NCBI GenBank assembly: GCA_038237435.1
Contig: JBBRYT010000003.1
Span: 62,001-126,000 of the forward strand
Direction of reading: 5' to 3'
Source of the DNA: JACCTI01 sp038237435
GTDB taxonomy: Bacteria; Verrucomicrobiota; Verrucomicrobiia; Chthoniobacterales; UBA10450
DNA: 64,000 bases
Of this stretch, positions 51,214 through 60,270 are shown one piece after another. Numbering within the stretch: the first letter of the stretch is position 1; each line of letters begins with the position of its first letter. The translations under genes were made by a program, and so were the position numbers. The notes under the pieces are model-generated. The model made no database searches. It had not been told where the DNA came from and saw nothing but the letters and a program-made list of their open reading frames with translations.

Positions 51214-52922
51214 GAGAAATTGCGCACAAGCTCAAGGTTGCGCGCGGGGAGACGCCCGCAGAGTTGCTCTTCAAAAACGCGCAACTTGTTAATGTTTTCA
51301 GCGGAGAGATTTATCGCGAGAACGTTGCGGTCGATGATGGACGCGTCGTCGGGTTTGGCGAATACGAGGCGCGCGAGGTGATTGATTTGAACGGCGCGTA
51401 TCTCGCGCCCAGTCTGATCGACGGACATTTTCACGTCGAAAGCACCATGGTCACAGTGCCGGAATTTGCGCGCGCCGTCGTGCCGCACGGCACGGGCGCA
51501 ATGGTGATCGACCCACACGAATTCACCAACGTGCTCGGCAAGGAGGGCATTCAGTACGTGCTCGATTCGAGCAAAGGTTTGCCGATCGATTTTTTCATCA
51601 TGCTGCCGTCGTGCATTCCCGCGACGCATTTGGAAACGAGCGGCGCGCGGCTGCACGCTTCCGATCTCGCCGAGATGATCAACGACGAACGCGTCGCTGG
51701 AGTGGCGGAGTTGATGAATTATCCCGGCGTTTTTCTCGGAAAGGAAAGCGAGCTGGCCAAGATTCGCGCAGGCAAAGGAAAACTAATCGACGGACATGCG
51801 CCGGGGCTGCGTGGGAAGAATTTGAACGCTTACGCGCTGGCCGGCGTGCGCTCCGATCACGAGAGCACGGATCTGGAAGAAGCGCGCGAGAAGTTGCGTC
51901 TCGGCGTCCATCTGCTCGTGCGCGAAGGAAGCACCGAGCGAAATCTCGAACACATCATATCACTCGTTAGGCCAGAAAATTCCGCGAACTGTTCCTTCGC
52001 CACCGATGATAAGTTGCCCGGCGATTTGTTGAGCGAAGGTCACATCGACCATTCGATTCGCAAAGCTATCAAACTCGGCGTTGCGCCGATCACGGCGATC
52101 CAAATGGGCACGATAAATACCGCGCGCCATTATCGTCTGCGCAATCATGGCGCGATCGCGCCTCGCTATTGGGCGGACTTCATCGTGCTCGACGATCTGG
52201 AAAAGTTTGTCGTCAGGCGCGTCTACAAAAAGGGGGAATTGGTCGCAGAGAATGGTGAATATTGTGGCGCGGAAGTCGCGACCACAAAGCCACCACGCAA
52301 CACCATGAACATTCGCTTCCGCGGCGCGGAGGACATTGCGATCGATGGAACGAACGCCAAGAAGATTCGAGTGATCGAAATTGTGCCCGATCAAATCGTG
52401 ACTACGGCCATCAGCGTGGAGCCGAAAATTGAGAATGGCCGGATCGTTTCCGATTCGTCGCGCGATATTTTGAAATTGATTGTGGTCGAGCGGCACAACG
52501 CCACCGGAAATGTCGGTGTCGGTTTTGTGCGCGGATTTCAACTCAGGCACGGCGCACTCGGTTCGACCGTGGCGCATGACGCGCACAACATTGTCGTTGT
52601 CGGCGTGGACGACAGCGACCTGGTCGCGGCCATTAGCGCGCTGCAAAAAATGGGCGGCGGCCAAGTCGCAATCGAGAACGGAAAAGAAATCGCGGCCTTG
52701 CCATTGCCAATCGCGGGCCTGGTTTCCGATCGACCGCTCGCGGAAGTTGTCGAGAAAATCGCAGCGCTCAAAAGCGCGGCGGGCAAACTTGGCAGCAAAC
52801 TGCCGGCTCCTTTTATGTCGCTCTCCTTCCTAAGCCTCTCGCCGATTCCGGCACTCAAGCTGACCGACCAGGGTTTGGTCGATGCGGTCAAAATGGAATT
52901 GACCAGTCTGATCGAAAATTAG
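51210..52922 (+). CDS. ade: Adenine deaminase
   Basis: The 570-residue product has LAPSLIDGHFHVESTMVTVPE (HxH motif of the bacterial Ade), AMVIDPHEFTNVLGKEGI, DGHAPGLRGKNLNAY, SDHESTDLEEAREKL and FATDDKLPGDLLSEGHIDHS. The C-terminal cap domain with VGVDDSDLVAAISALQKMGGG is also typical. It deaminates adenine to hypoxanthine and so feeds the xanthine dehydrogenase upstream. The GTG start at 51210 overlaps the xdh stop by four bases; it is the last gene of the purine operon. Confidence 0.93.
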   Translation: MREIAHKLKVARGETPAELLFKNAQLVNVFSGEIYRENVAVDDGRVVGFGEYEAREVIDLNGAYLAPSLIDGHFHVESTMVTVPEFARAVVPHGTGAMVIDPHEFTNVLGKEGIQYVLDSSKGLPIDFFIMLPSCIPATHLETSGARLHASDLAEMINDERVAGVAELMNYPGVFLGKESELAKIRAGKGKLIDGHAPGLRGKNLNAYALAGVRSDHESTDLEEAREKLRLGVHLLVREGSTERNLEHIISLVRPENSANCSFATDDKLPGDLLSEGHIDHSIRKAIKLGVAPITAIQMGTINTARHYRLRNHGAIAPRYWADFIVLDDLEKFVVRRVYKKGELVAENGEYCGAEVATTKPPRNTMNIRFRGAEDIAIDGTNAKKIRVIEIVPDQIVTTAISVEPKIENGRIVSDSSRDILKLIVVERHNATGNVGVGFVRGFQLRHGALGSTVAHDAHNIVVVGVDDSDLVAAISALQKMGGGQVAIENGKEIAALPLPIAGLVSDRPLAEVVEKIAALKSAAGKLGSKLPAPFMSLSFLSLSPIPALKLTDQGLVDAVKMELTSLIEN

Positions 52923-52969
52923 CAGCCGCGTTGCCTCGCCGCGCAATCGCTCGTAGCATCGCGGTTCTA

Positions 52970-54259
52970 GTGAAAGGGACCTCACGCGCAGACGCGCAAC
53001 AACTCGACGCCAACGACTCGTTAGGCAAATTCCGCCGCCGGTTCTACGTGCGCGAAGGCCAGATTTATCTGGACGGCAATTCGCTCGGTCTCCTCTCCCG
53101 CGATGCCGAGCAAAGTCTGGTCCGCGTCCTGGAGGCATGGCGCACCGGGGGAATTGGCGGCTGGCTGGCCGGCGACACCCCGTGGTTCACCATGGCGGAA
53201 ACGCTCGCGGCGCGCGTGGCCAAATTAGTCGGCGCGGAAGCAGACGAAATCGCCATCGCCAATTCAATGACGATCAACCTGCATCAACTGCTTTCGACGC
53301 TCTACAAACCGAAGGCGAAGCGAACGAAAGTCTTGATCGATGCGCATACTTTTCCGACCGACCGCTACGCATTGCGCAGTCATTTGCGTTTGCGCGGACT
53401 CGATCCGGATGAGCACATCGTGATCGTGCCGGCGGATGAATCGCGTTTTTTGGACGAAGGACGGATCGAACAGGCCCTGGCGAATCCTGAATTGCAGATG
53501 GCGCTTTTTCCTTCGGTCGTTTACACGACCGGGCAGCTGCTTGACCTCTCGCGAATTTGCCGCGCGGCGCAGAAACACGGCGTTATCATCGGGTTCGACA
53601 TGTCGCATTCCGTCGGCATCATGCCGCATTCGCTCGACGAATGGGGCGCGGATTTTGCGGGCTGGGGCCATTACAAATTTATGAACGCGGGCCCGGGCTC
53701 GGTCGCCGGTCTCTATATTAATAAGCGTCATTTCGCGGACGACGGACGCGTCGATGCCGGACTGGCCGGCTGGTGGAGCGTGCATAAGGAAAGCATGTTC
53801 GAGATGTCGGAGGAATTTTTTCCGGGCATCGGCGCCTCGGCGTTGCAGATCGGAACGCCGGCGGTTTTGAGCATGGCGCCGATCGAGGGTGCGCTGAAAT
53901 CGATTGAGGAAGCCGGACTCGATCGCATTCGCCAGAAGTCGTTAGACATGACCGATTTCATCATTGCGGCGGTGGATGCGGAGCTGGCGCAGTTTGATTT
54001 CGAAATCGGAACACCGCGCGAACCGGCGCGCCGCGGCGGGCATGTTTCGCTTCAGCACCAGGATGCGCAGGCAATGTCGCTCGCTTTGCGCGCGCGGGGG
54101 GTCATTCCGGATTTTCGCAAGCCGGATGTGATCCGTTTCGCGCCCGCGCCACTCTATAACACTTTCGTTGAATGCTGGGAGGCGGTGCGGATTCTAAAAG
54201 AGATCGCGGTCACCGGGGCCTATCGAGAGTTCGAAACGGTTACCGCGCTGGTCACCTGA
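52970..54259 (+). CDS. kynU: Kynureninase (copy 2)
   Basis: The product of about 429 residues is a fold-type I PLP enzyme with kynureninase blocks: IYLDGNSLGLLSRDAEQSL, TPWFTMAETLAARVAKLVGA, NSMTINLHQLLSTLYKP, VIIGFDMSHSVGIMPHSLD (PLP Asp), WGHYKFMNAGPGSVAG (Schiff-base Lys) and LAGWWSVHKES. It differs clearly from the copy at 23782. It directly precedes trpC on the same strand, 19 bases away, within a Trp gene cluster. The start is ambiguous: GTG 52970 is favoured, TTG 52931 is possible. Release of anthranilate from kynurenine here could feed Trp synthesis. Confidence 0.88.
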   Translation: MKGTSRADAQQLDANDSLGKFRRRFYVREGQIYLDGNSLGLLSRDAEQSLVRVLEAWRTGGIGGWLAGDTPWFTMAETLAARVAKLVGAEADEIAIANSMTINLHQLLSTLYKPKAKRTKVLIDAHTFPTDRYALRSHLRLRGLDPDEHIVIVPADESRFLDEGRIEQALANPELQMALFPSVVYTTGQLLDLSRICRAAQKHGVIIGFDMSHSVGIMPHSLDEWGADFAGWGHYKFMNAGPGSVAGLYINKRHFADDGRVDAGLAGWWSVHKESMFEMSEEFFPGIGASALQIGTPAVLSMAPIEGALKSIEEAGLDRIRQKSLDMTDFIIAAVDAELAQFDFEIGTPREPARRGGHVSLQHQDAQAMSLALRARGVIPDFRKPDVIRFAPAPLYNTFVECWEAVRILKEIAVTGAYREFETVTALVT

Positions 54260-54278
54260 GCCGTGGAAAAACTTCGCG

Positions 54279-55052
54279 ATGAGTGAGAGGAATTTCCTCA
54301 ACGAAATTTTAGCGCACCGCCGTCGACGCATCGCGGTGGAAAAAAACGCGCGCTCCATCGATCGACCGGCGCGCGGAAATCATCGCCTGAGCCGCGCCCT
54401 TCGATCGAGCGACGGCGTGAATATCATCGGCGAATTCAAACGCGCCTCGCCCTCGTTAGGCTGGATTCAGCGACATGCGAATCCGGAAGAAATCGCGATG
54501 ACTTACGAATTGGCCGGCGCCTGCGCGATTTCGGTTTTGACTGAGCCGGATTTTTTTCACGGCTCGATCGAAGATGTGCGCGCGGTGCGGGTCGCGGTCG
54601 ATCTGCCGATTTTGCGCAAGGATTTTGTGGTGGATGAATTTCAAATCGAAGAAGCCGCCGAAGCCGGTGCCGATGCGATCCTGCTCATAGTGGCCGCGCT
54701 TCCCGATGACGAGCTGCGGCGTTTCCGGGAATTTGCAGAGGACGAACTGGGGATCGATGCCCTGATCGAAGTGCATACTGTCGCCGAAATGGAGCGCGCG
54801 AAAAATTCCGGGGCAAAATTGCTCGGGGTCAATAACCGCGATCTGCGCACCTTCGCTACTTCGCTCGAAACGTCTGTGCAGCTGGCGTCGCTCGCGCCGG
54901 CCGATGCGACGCTCGTAAGCGAAAGCGGAATTTCCTGCGCGGCCGACATCACTCGGTTGCGAGCGTGCGGCTACCACGGATTTCTCATCGGTGAATCGCT
55001 CATGCGCGCGGACAATCCGGTGAACTTAATTGAATCTCTCTGTCATGCCTGA
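54279..55052 (+). CDS. trpC: Indole-3-glycerol-phosphate synthase
   Basis: The 257-residue TIM-barrel product has NIIGEFKRASPSLGWIQ (with the active-site Lys in EFKRASPS), ISVLTEPDFFHGSIEDV, LPILRKDFVVDEFQIEEA, GVNNRDLRTF and LVSESGIS. The family signature residues are present, and the length is standard. It opens the trpCFBA block. Its last codons overlap the trpF start by eight bases. Confidence 0.93.
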   Translation: MSERNFLNEILAHRRRRIAVEKNARSIDRPARGNHRLSRALRSSDGVNIIGEFKRASPSLGWIQRHANPEEIAMTYELAGACAISVLTEPDFFHGSIEDVRAVRVAVDLPILRKDFVVDEFQIEEAAEAGADAILLIVAALPDDELRRFREFAEDELGIDALIEVHTVAEMERAKNSGAKLLGVNNRDLRTFATSLETSVQLASLAPADATLVSESGISCAADITRLRACGYHGFLIGESLMRADNPVNLIESLCHA

Positions 55053-55680
55053 TGCGAAAGAGAAAGAGGTGGTGGTGAAAATTTGCGGCCTAACGAATGT
55101 TGCCGACGCATTCTTCTGCGCCGATGCGGGCGCGGAAATGCTTGGCCTGAATTTTTCGCCGCAGAGCATGCGCGTCATTTCGGTTTCGACCGCCCGAGAA
55201 ATCATCGACGAAATTCGACCGCCCCATTCGGAGGTGAAATTCGTCGGGATCTTTGTCGATCAGGAATTAGATTTCGTGCGCGCGACCGTTCGAACCCTCA
55301 ACCTCGACGCGGTGCAGTTGCATGGAAACGAACCGGTCGAGTATGCAACTCAGTTGGGCGCGCCCTATCTGATCAAGGCACTCCGCGTCGCACCGCATTT
55401 TAGTCTGACGAGTGCTTATGTGTGCGATGCAATTTTATTGGACGCCTGGAACGTGAAGGGTCGCGGCGGGACGGGCGAAACTTTCGATTGGAAAATCGCC
55501 GCAGACTTTCCCCGAGGAAATCGGCAGCTCTTCCTGGCTGGAGGCCTAACGAGTGATAATGTGGGCGCGGCCATTGCCACCGTTCGGCCTTTTGCCGTCG
55601 ATGTGTGCAGCGGAGTCGAGAAAGAACCGGGAAAAAAAGATCGCGCAAAAGTTCATCGCTTTATCGCCGCCTGCCGATGA
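55045..55680 (+). CDS. trpF: Phosphoribosylanthranilate isomerase
   Basis: The 211-residue TIM-barrel product begins with VVKICGLTNVADAFFCADAG, the classic KICGLT motif with its catalytic Cys. Also present are GLNFSPQSMRVIS, FVGIFVDQ, AVQLHGNEP, LLDAWNVKGRGGTGETFDW and AVDVCSGVEKEPGKKD. ATG 55045 overlaps trpC; the stop overlaps the trpB ATG. Confidence 0.93.
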   Translation: MPDAKEKEVVVKICGLTNVADAFFCADAGAEMLGLNFSPQSMRVISVSTAREIIDEIRPPHSEVKFVGIFVDQELDFVRATVRTLNLDAVQLHGNEPVEYATQLGAPYLIKALRVAPHFSLTSAYVCDAILLDAWNVKGRGGTGETFDWKIAADFPRGNRQLFLAGGLTSDNVGAAIATVRPFAVDVCSGVEKEPGKKDRAKVHRFIAACR

Positions 55681-56882
55681 AGAAATTTCGTTCGGAACCG
55701 GATGGGGACGGGTTTTGGGGAGCCTACGGCGGGCGCTTTGTGGCCGAGACGCTGATCGCACCGCTCGAAAGCCTAACGAATGCTTTTCATTCCGCGCAAC
55801 GCGACAAAAAATTTCAGCGCGAGCTGGCGGAATTGCGGCGCAATTATTCCGGACGACCGACCCCGCTCGGCTTCGCGGCGCGCTTGACCGAGCACGCCGG
55901 CGGGGCGCGGATCTTTTTGAAACGCGAAGATCTGCTGCACACCGGCGCGCACAAAATCAACAACGCATTGGGTCAGGGTTTGCTCGCGCGACGCATGGGC
56001 AAAAAACGCATCATTGCCGAGACGGGCGCGGGTCAACATGGCGTTGCGACCGCGACTGTGTGTGCGTTGCTCGATCTCGAATGCATCGTTTACATGGGTG
56101 CGGAAGACGTGCGCCGGCAGGCGCCGAATGTCTTACGCATGCACTTGTTAGGCGCAGACGTGCGCGTGGTCGAAAGCGGATCGCGCACGCTTAAGGATGC
56201 GATCAACGAAGCCTTGCGCGATTGGGTGGCGAATGCGCGCGAGACGTACTACTTGTTAGGCAGCGCGCTCGGTCCGCATCCTTATCCGCTAATGGTGCGC
56301 GAATTTCAGAGTGTGATCGGCGAAGAAACGCGTCGGCAATTTCTCGCGCGCGAAAAACGGTTGCCGGATGCGATCGTTGCCTGCATCGGCGGCGGATCGA
56401 ATGCCATCGGAATTTTTCATCGCTTTCTCGGCGATGGGAAAGTGCGATTGATCGGCGTCGAAGCTGGCGGCAAAGGCAAACACCTGGGCGAGCACGCAGC
56501 CCGCTTTGCGCGCAATGGCGGCGGCAAGCCGGGTGTTCTTCATGGCACGATGAGCTACGTCTTGCAGGATGAAGACGGGCAAATTTCCAACACGCATTCG
56601 ATTTCGGCCGGGCTCGATTATCCGGCCATCGGGCCGGAGCACTCCTTCCTGCGCGATTGTAAACGCGTCGAATATGTTTCGGTCGGTGACGCCGAAGCCC
56701 TGCGCGGTTTTCAATTACTGGCCGAAATGGAGGGAATTATTCCCGCCTTGGAATCGGCGCACGCCGTGGCCTACGCGGTGCGTTTAGCGAGAAGGCTTTC
56801 GCGCAGTAAAGCGATCGTGGTAAATTTGTCCGGCCGCGGCGACAAGGATTTAGCCAGCGTTCAACCACTCGTTAGGCGATGA
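55677..56882 (+). CDS. trpB: Tryptophan synthase beta chain
   Basis: The 401-residue product has FWGAYGGRFVAETLIAPLES, REDLLHTGAHKINNALGQGL with the PLP-binding Lys93, ETGAGQHGVATATVCALL, the phosphate-binding VACIGGGSNAIGIFH, and GLDYPAIGPEHSFL. It condenses indole and serine to tryptophan in complex with TrpA, whose gene overlaps it. The last codons are formed by an exact copy of the repeated word (56868-56877), followed by the TGA that overlaps trpA. Confidence 0.95.
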   Translation: MKKFRSEPDGDGFWGAYGGRFVAETLIAPLESLTNAFHSAQRDKKFQRELAELRRNYSGRPTPLGFAARLTEHAGGARIFLKREDLLHTGAHKINNALGQGLLARRMGKKRIIAETGAGQHGVATATVCALLDLECIVYMGAEDVRRQAPNVLRMHLLGADVRVVESGSRTLKDAINEALRDWVANARETYYLLGSALGPHPYPLMVREFQSVIGEETRRQFLAREKRLPDAIVACIGGGSNAIGIFHRFLGDGKVRLIGVEAGGKGKHLGEHAARFARNGGGKPGVLHGTMSYVLQDEDGQISNTHSISAGLDYPAIGPEHSFLRDCKRVEYVSVGDAEALRGFQLLAEMEGIIPALESAHAVAYAVRLARRLSRSKAIVVNLSGRGDKDLASVQPLVRR

Positions 56883-57649
56883 GTCGCTTTCGGACGAGGG
56901 ATCGCGCGCGATTTATCCCGTTCATCGTCGCTGGTGATCCGGACTTGAAGACAAGCGCGGCCCTGATCTCGGGGCTGAGTGGACTCAAGCCGATGGCGAT
57001 TGAAGTGGGCGTGCCCTTTAGCGATCCCACCGCGGATGGACCGACCATTCAGCGAAGCGGACAACGCGCCTTGCGGCATGGCACGACGCTCTCGGCGATT
57101 CTCGAAATGTTGAAAAGAACTCGCGGTGAGGAGCGCGCCTCGATTGTTTTGTTCGGCTATTACAATCCTATTCTGCAATTCGGCTTGGATCAGTTTGTGC
57201 GCGCGGCCGCGCAGGCAAAGGTGAGTGGCGTGCTGGTCGTGGACTTGCCGGCGGAAGCGGCCCGTTCGCTGCAGAAGAAACTGCGAGAGAAAAACATCGA
57301 TCTGATTTTTCTCGTCACTCCGACCACGGGAGATAAGCGACTGAAACAGATTGTGCGCATGGCAACCGGGTTCATTTACGTCGTCGCCCGCACTGGTGTT
57401 ACGGGTACGACTCGCGGCCTGGCGGATGAGTCGCAACAACTCGTTAGGCGAATTCGCGCCCTGACGAATTTGCCGGTCGCGGTCGGCTTCGGAATTACAA
57501 CAGACGAGCAGGCGCGACGAGTTTGTCGCTACGCTGATGCGGCGGTGGTCGGTTCGCGACTCGTGCAAGAGATCGAAGAGAGTAGAAAGCTAAGTCGTGC
57601 GCAACTGGTGAAACGAGTTGTGCAATTAGCGCGGCGATTTGCGGTATGA
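56879..57649 (+). CDS. trpA: Tryptophan synthase alpha chain
   Basis: The 256-residue TIM-barrel product has FIPFIVAGDPDLKTSAALI, EVGVPFSDPTADGPTIQRSG with the catalytic Glu/Asp pattern, LFGYYNPILQFG, VLVVDLPAEAA and VARTGVTGTTRG, then PVAVGFGITTDEQA. Normal length. Overlaps with trpB and kynB (ATGA in both) mark one transcript. Confidence 0.94.
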   Translation: MSRFRTRDRARFIPFIVAGDPDLKTSAALISGLSGLKPMAIEVGVPFSDPTADGPTIQRSGQRALRHGTTLSAILEMLKRTRGEERASIVLFGYYNPILQFGLDQFVRAAAQAKVSGVLVVDLPAEAARSLQKKLREKNIDLIFLVTPTTGDKRLKQIVRMATGFIYVVARTGVTGTTRGLADESQQLVRRIRALTNLPVAVGFGITTDEQARRVCRYADAAVVGSRLVQEIEESRKLSRAQLVKRVVQLARRFAV

Positions 57650-58290
57650 AGATTTTCGACATCTCGCGTCGCCTAACGAATGATCTCGCGCCCTGGCCGG
57701 GCGACACTCCATTTACTTTCAAACTGAAGGGACAGATCGCGCAGGGCAGCTGTGTGAATGTGGGTGCGATCGAAATGAGTGTGCACAACGGCACGCACGC
57801 CGACGCGGAATTTCATTTTGATTCTGCCGGCTGGACGATGGAAAAAGCGGAACTGCAAACCTATTTTGGTCCGGCCGTGGTAATTGATCTGACCAAGCTT
57901 TTTCAAGACGGCGCGCTGCCAAAGATCGGGGTCGGTGATCTCGAAGGGATGGAGGCCGCCTTGAGCACAGCCCCACGCCTGTTGTTGAAAACGGACTTGT
58001 GGCCGGACTCGACAAAATTCCCGGAAAAGATTCCTGTGATTGCGTCGGAAGTTCCCTCGTGGCTGCAGGCGAGGGGAGTGAAGTTGCTCGGTCTCGATTT
58101 GCCTTCAGTGGACGAGATAGACGCGAAGAATTTGGCCAATCACCACTCGTTAGGCAAAGCGGGCGTTAACATTATCGAGTCACTCGATCTCAGTGAGATT
58201 CGCGAAGGAAGATATCAATTCGTTGGACTGCCCTTGAAAATTTCCGGCGCCGACGGCGCGCCGATACGGGCGATATTGTGGCGGGATTGA
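57646..58290 (+). CDS. kynB: Kynurenine formamidase (KynB-type cyclase family)
   Basis: The 214-residue product has IFDISRRLTNDLAPWPGDTP, VNVGAIEMSVHNGTHADAEF (the metal-binding HxxxHxD motif of the cyclase/KynB family, here HNGTHAD), LLKTDLWPDSTKFPE, LLGLDLPSVDEIDAKNLANHH and SGADGAPIRAILW. It hydrolyses N-formylkynurenine to kynurenine with Zn. It is a Trp-degradation gene placed as the last gene of the trpCFBA transcript, overlapping trpA by four bases. Confidence 0.9.
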   Translation: MKIFDISRRLTNDLAPWPGDTPFTFKLKGQIAQGSCVNVGAIEMSVHNGTHADAEFHFDSAGWTMEKAELQTYFGPAVVIDLTKLFQDGALPKIGVGDLEGMEAALSTAPRLLLKTDLWPDSTKFPEKIPVIASEVPSWLQARGVKLLGLDLPSVDEIDAKNLANHHSLGKAGVNIIESLDLSEIREGRYQFVGLPLKISGADGAPIRAILWRD

Positions 58291-59702
58291 GAGAAGTGGA
58301 ATTTCTGGGGCGACCTGCGCTGCGAGGCGCCGTGTGGATCATGATTATTCTGCTCTTCGCGATCACAAATTTGCCGTGGCATCTCGATAACTACGATCAG
58401 GCGAAACAAGCCTTCACTTCTTTCGAGATGGTGAATGAAGGCCATTGGATTTATCAGCACACGCCTAACGAGAAGATCGCGACGAAGCCGCCGTTAGTCG
58501 GTTGGATTTCGGCGGCCTGCTACGAAATCACTCGCTCGTGGGAAGTGGCGTGGCGGTTGCCATCGTTGGCGGCGGCGCTGGCAATTGCCCTGGTTTTGCT
58601 GCGCGCGGCGGATGTTTACGGATTTGCCGCAGGCACGATCGCGCTCGGTGCATTCGGTTTGAATCTGCTCTCGCCGAGACTGGCGACATTGGTGCGAACG
58701 GACATGCCCCTGGCCTTGGTAGTTTTTTTATTGGGCTGGAAAATCTGGGAAAAAATCCGCACGCGCACGCGATGGAATTCGCACGATCGCGTAATTATGT
58801 TCTCGCTGCTGACTGCGGCGATGTTGATCAAAGGGCCGATTGTCTATGCGTTCCTGTTTCCGGGCATCGTCGCCTTTCAGCTTTGGAAACGCGAGGAAGC
58901 AGTGAGTGCATGGTGTGGTTGGTGGCCATGGATTGCGTCGCTGGCAATTTTTGGACTGTGGGTCGCAGCGGGAATCCAGTGGGTCCCTGGCTTTTATGAG
59001 CAAGTGGTGCTGAAGGAATTTGCCGGGCGCTTCGGCGAGACGATGCATCGACCGCAGCCCTTCTATTTTTATTTGCCGCATCTGCTGCAAAAATTTGCGC
59101 CTTGGATTTTGCTCTCGTTAGGCCTGGGAGTGGCCGCCTGGCGTGCTCGAGAAAAATGTTCTCCGGATATTTTCTGGCTGGTCGTTTGGAGCCTAGGCGG
59201 ATTGGTCGTGATGTCACTGATTCCCTCGAAGCGCGTCGATCGAATATTTCCCATCGTGCCGCCATTATGTTTGCTGCTCGCAGCACAGTTTTCGGCGCGG
59301 CCGGTTCGGGCTCGCCGCTGGTCGGCGATTGCGCTGATCGCGGCGCTATTTTTCACCGGCGCATATTCGGCCCAGAGAATCTTTCGCGCATATCGCGATG
59401 ATGAAGGCGCCTTGGCTCGCTTTGGCACGCAAGTTCGTCACGAGGCGGCGGCGAACAATTGGCGCTACGAAGTGATCGGTGGAAAGGAGGAAGGGTTGCT
59501 CTTGTATTTGCGTCGGACACGATTCGTTAGGCCGGCCGAAGCAGTCGAGCGATGGAACGCGGGAGCGCTCGACGCGTTGGTTGCGCCTGTGGAAGAGCAG
59601 GCGCAACTGCTGAAAGAAATGGACGGGGCTAAACCGGCGGGACTTGAAGCATCGATCGTGGTTAACGGCGAGCCGCGGCGGTATTTTCTCTTGCGGAGAT
59701 GA
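58278..59702 (+). CDS. ArnT-like glycosyltransferase (GT39/GT83 superfamily)
   Basis: The 474-residue product is an integral membrane protein with about ten helices. The start of the periplasmic loop shows ITNLPWHLDNYDQAKQAFTS, where acidic residues hold the lipid-phosphate sugar substrate in this family, and NEKIATKPPLVGWISAACY follows as in ArnT/PMT enzymes. It would transfer a sugar from a polyprenyl phosphate to lipid A or another acceptor. GTG 58278 overlaps the kynB end by 13 bases. The family is recognised from topology and these motifs; the acceptor is unknown. Confidence 0.8.
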   Translation: MAGLREVEFLGRPALRGAVWIMIILLFAITNLPWHLDNYDQAKQAFTSFEMVNEGHWIYQHTPNEKIATKPPLVGWISAACYEITRSWEVAWRLPSLAAALAIALVLLRAADVYGFAAGTIALGAFGLNLLSPRLATLVRTDMPLALVVFLLGWKIWEKIRTRTRWNSHDRVIMFSLLTAAMLIKGPIVYAFLFPGIVAFQLWKREEAVSAWCGWWPWIASLAIFGLWVAAGIQWVPGFYEQVVLKEFAGRFGETMHRPQPFYFYLPHLLQKFAPWILLSLGLGVAAWRAREKCSPDIFWLVVWSLGGLVVMSLIPSKRVDRIFPIVPPLCLLLAAQFSARPVRARRWSAIALIAALFFTGAYSAQRIFRAYRDDEGALARFGTQVRHEAAANNWRYEVIGGKEEGLLLYLRRTRFVRPAEAVERWNAGALDALVAPVEEQAQLLKEMDGAKPAGLEASIVVNGEPRRYFLLRR

Positions 59703-59748
59703 ACCGCTACTCGACTTCACAGGCGTTCAACACAACTGTTCCTTCCTC

Positions 59749-60270
59749 GTGAGCGATTTTCCGAAAACTGAAATTGAGACACTCTGGTGTCCATGGCGCG
59801 TGGAGTATTTCGAGAAGGAAAATCCGAATCCCGATTTCCTTTCTGAAGCTGCGCGTGCCAGCGACGACGCGGCGCATCTGGTGATCGCGCGGCGCAAGAA
59901 CGCCTTTCTGATGATGAATCGCTATCCTTACGCGGTTGGGCATCTCATGGCCGTGCCGTATCGAAAAACGGGCGAGATCGACTCGTTAGGCGAAAACGAA
60001 ATTGTTGAGCTGTGGCAACTGGCCGCGCATGGACGGCGTTTGTTGCGCGAGACGATGAAGGCGCAGGGATTCAACATTGGAATCAATCTTGGCACCTGCG
60101 CGGGTGCAGGCGTGCCGGATCATTTGCATCTGCACATCGTCCCGCGGTGGAACGGCGACACGAATTTCATGCCGATGCTGACTGGAACGCGTCTGTTGTC
60201 AGAAGGCTTGCAGAGTCTTTACGAAAAATTGATGGCCACGCAGGCGAAACTCGCGCAGGAAAAATCATGA
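59749..60270 (+). CDS. HIT family nucleotide-binding protein
   Basis: The 173-residue product has the N-terminal LWCPWRVEYFEK block (as in Ap4A phosphorylase-like HIT proteins), NRYPYAVGHLMAVPYR, FNIGINLGTCAGAGVPDHLH and the histidine triad HLHLHIVPRW (His125, 127, 129). It hydrolyses or phosphorolyses dinucleoside polyphosphates or AMP-lysine-type substrates. GTG 59749 is preferred to earlier starts because the family N-terminus begins just after it. The stop overlaps the next ATG by four bases. Confidence 0.88.
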   Translation: MSDFPKTEIETLWCPWRVEYFEKENPNPDFLSEAARASDDAAHLVIARRKNAFLMMNRYPYAVGHLMAVPYRKTGEIDSLGENEIVELWQLAAHGRRLLRETMKAQGFNIGINLGTCAGAGVPDHLHLHIVPRWNGDTNFMPMLTGTRLLSEGLQSLYEKLMATQAKLAQEKS

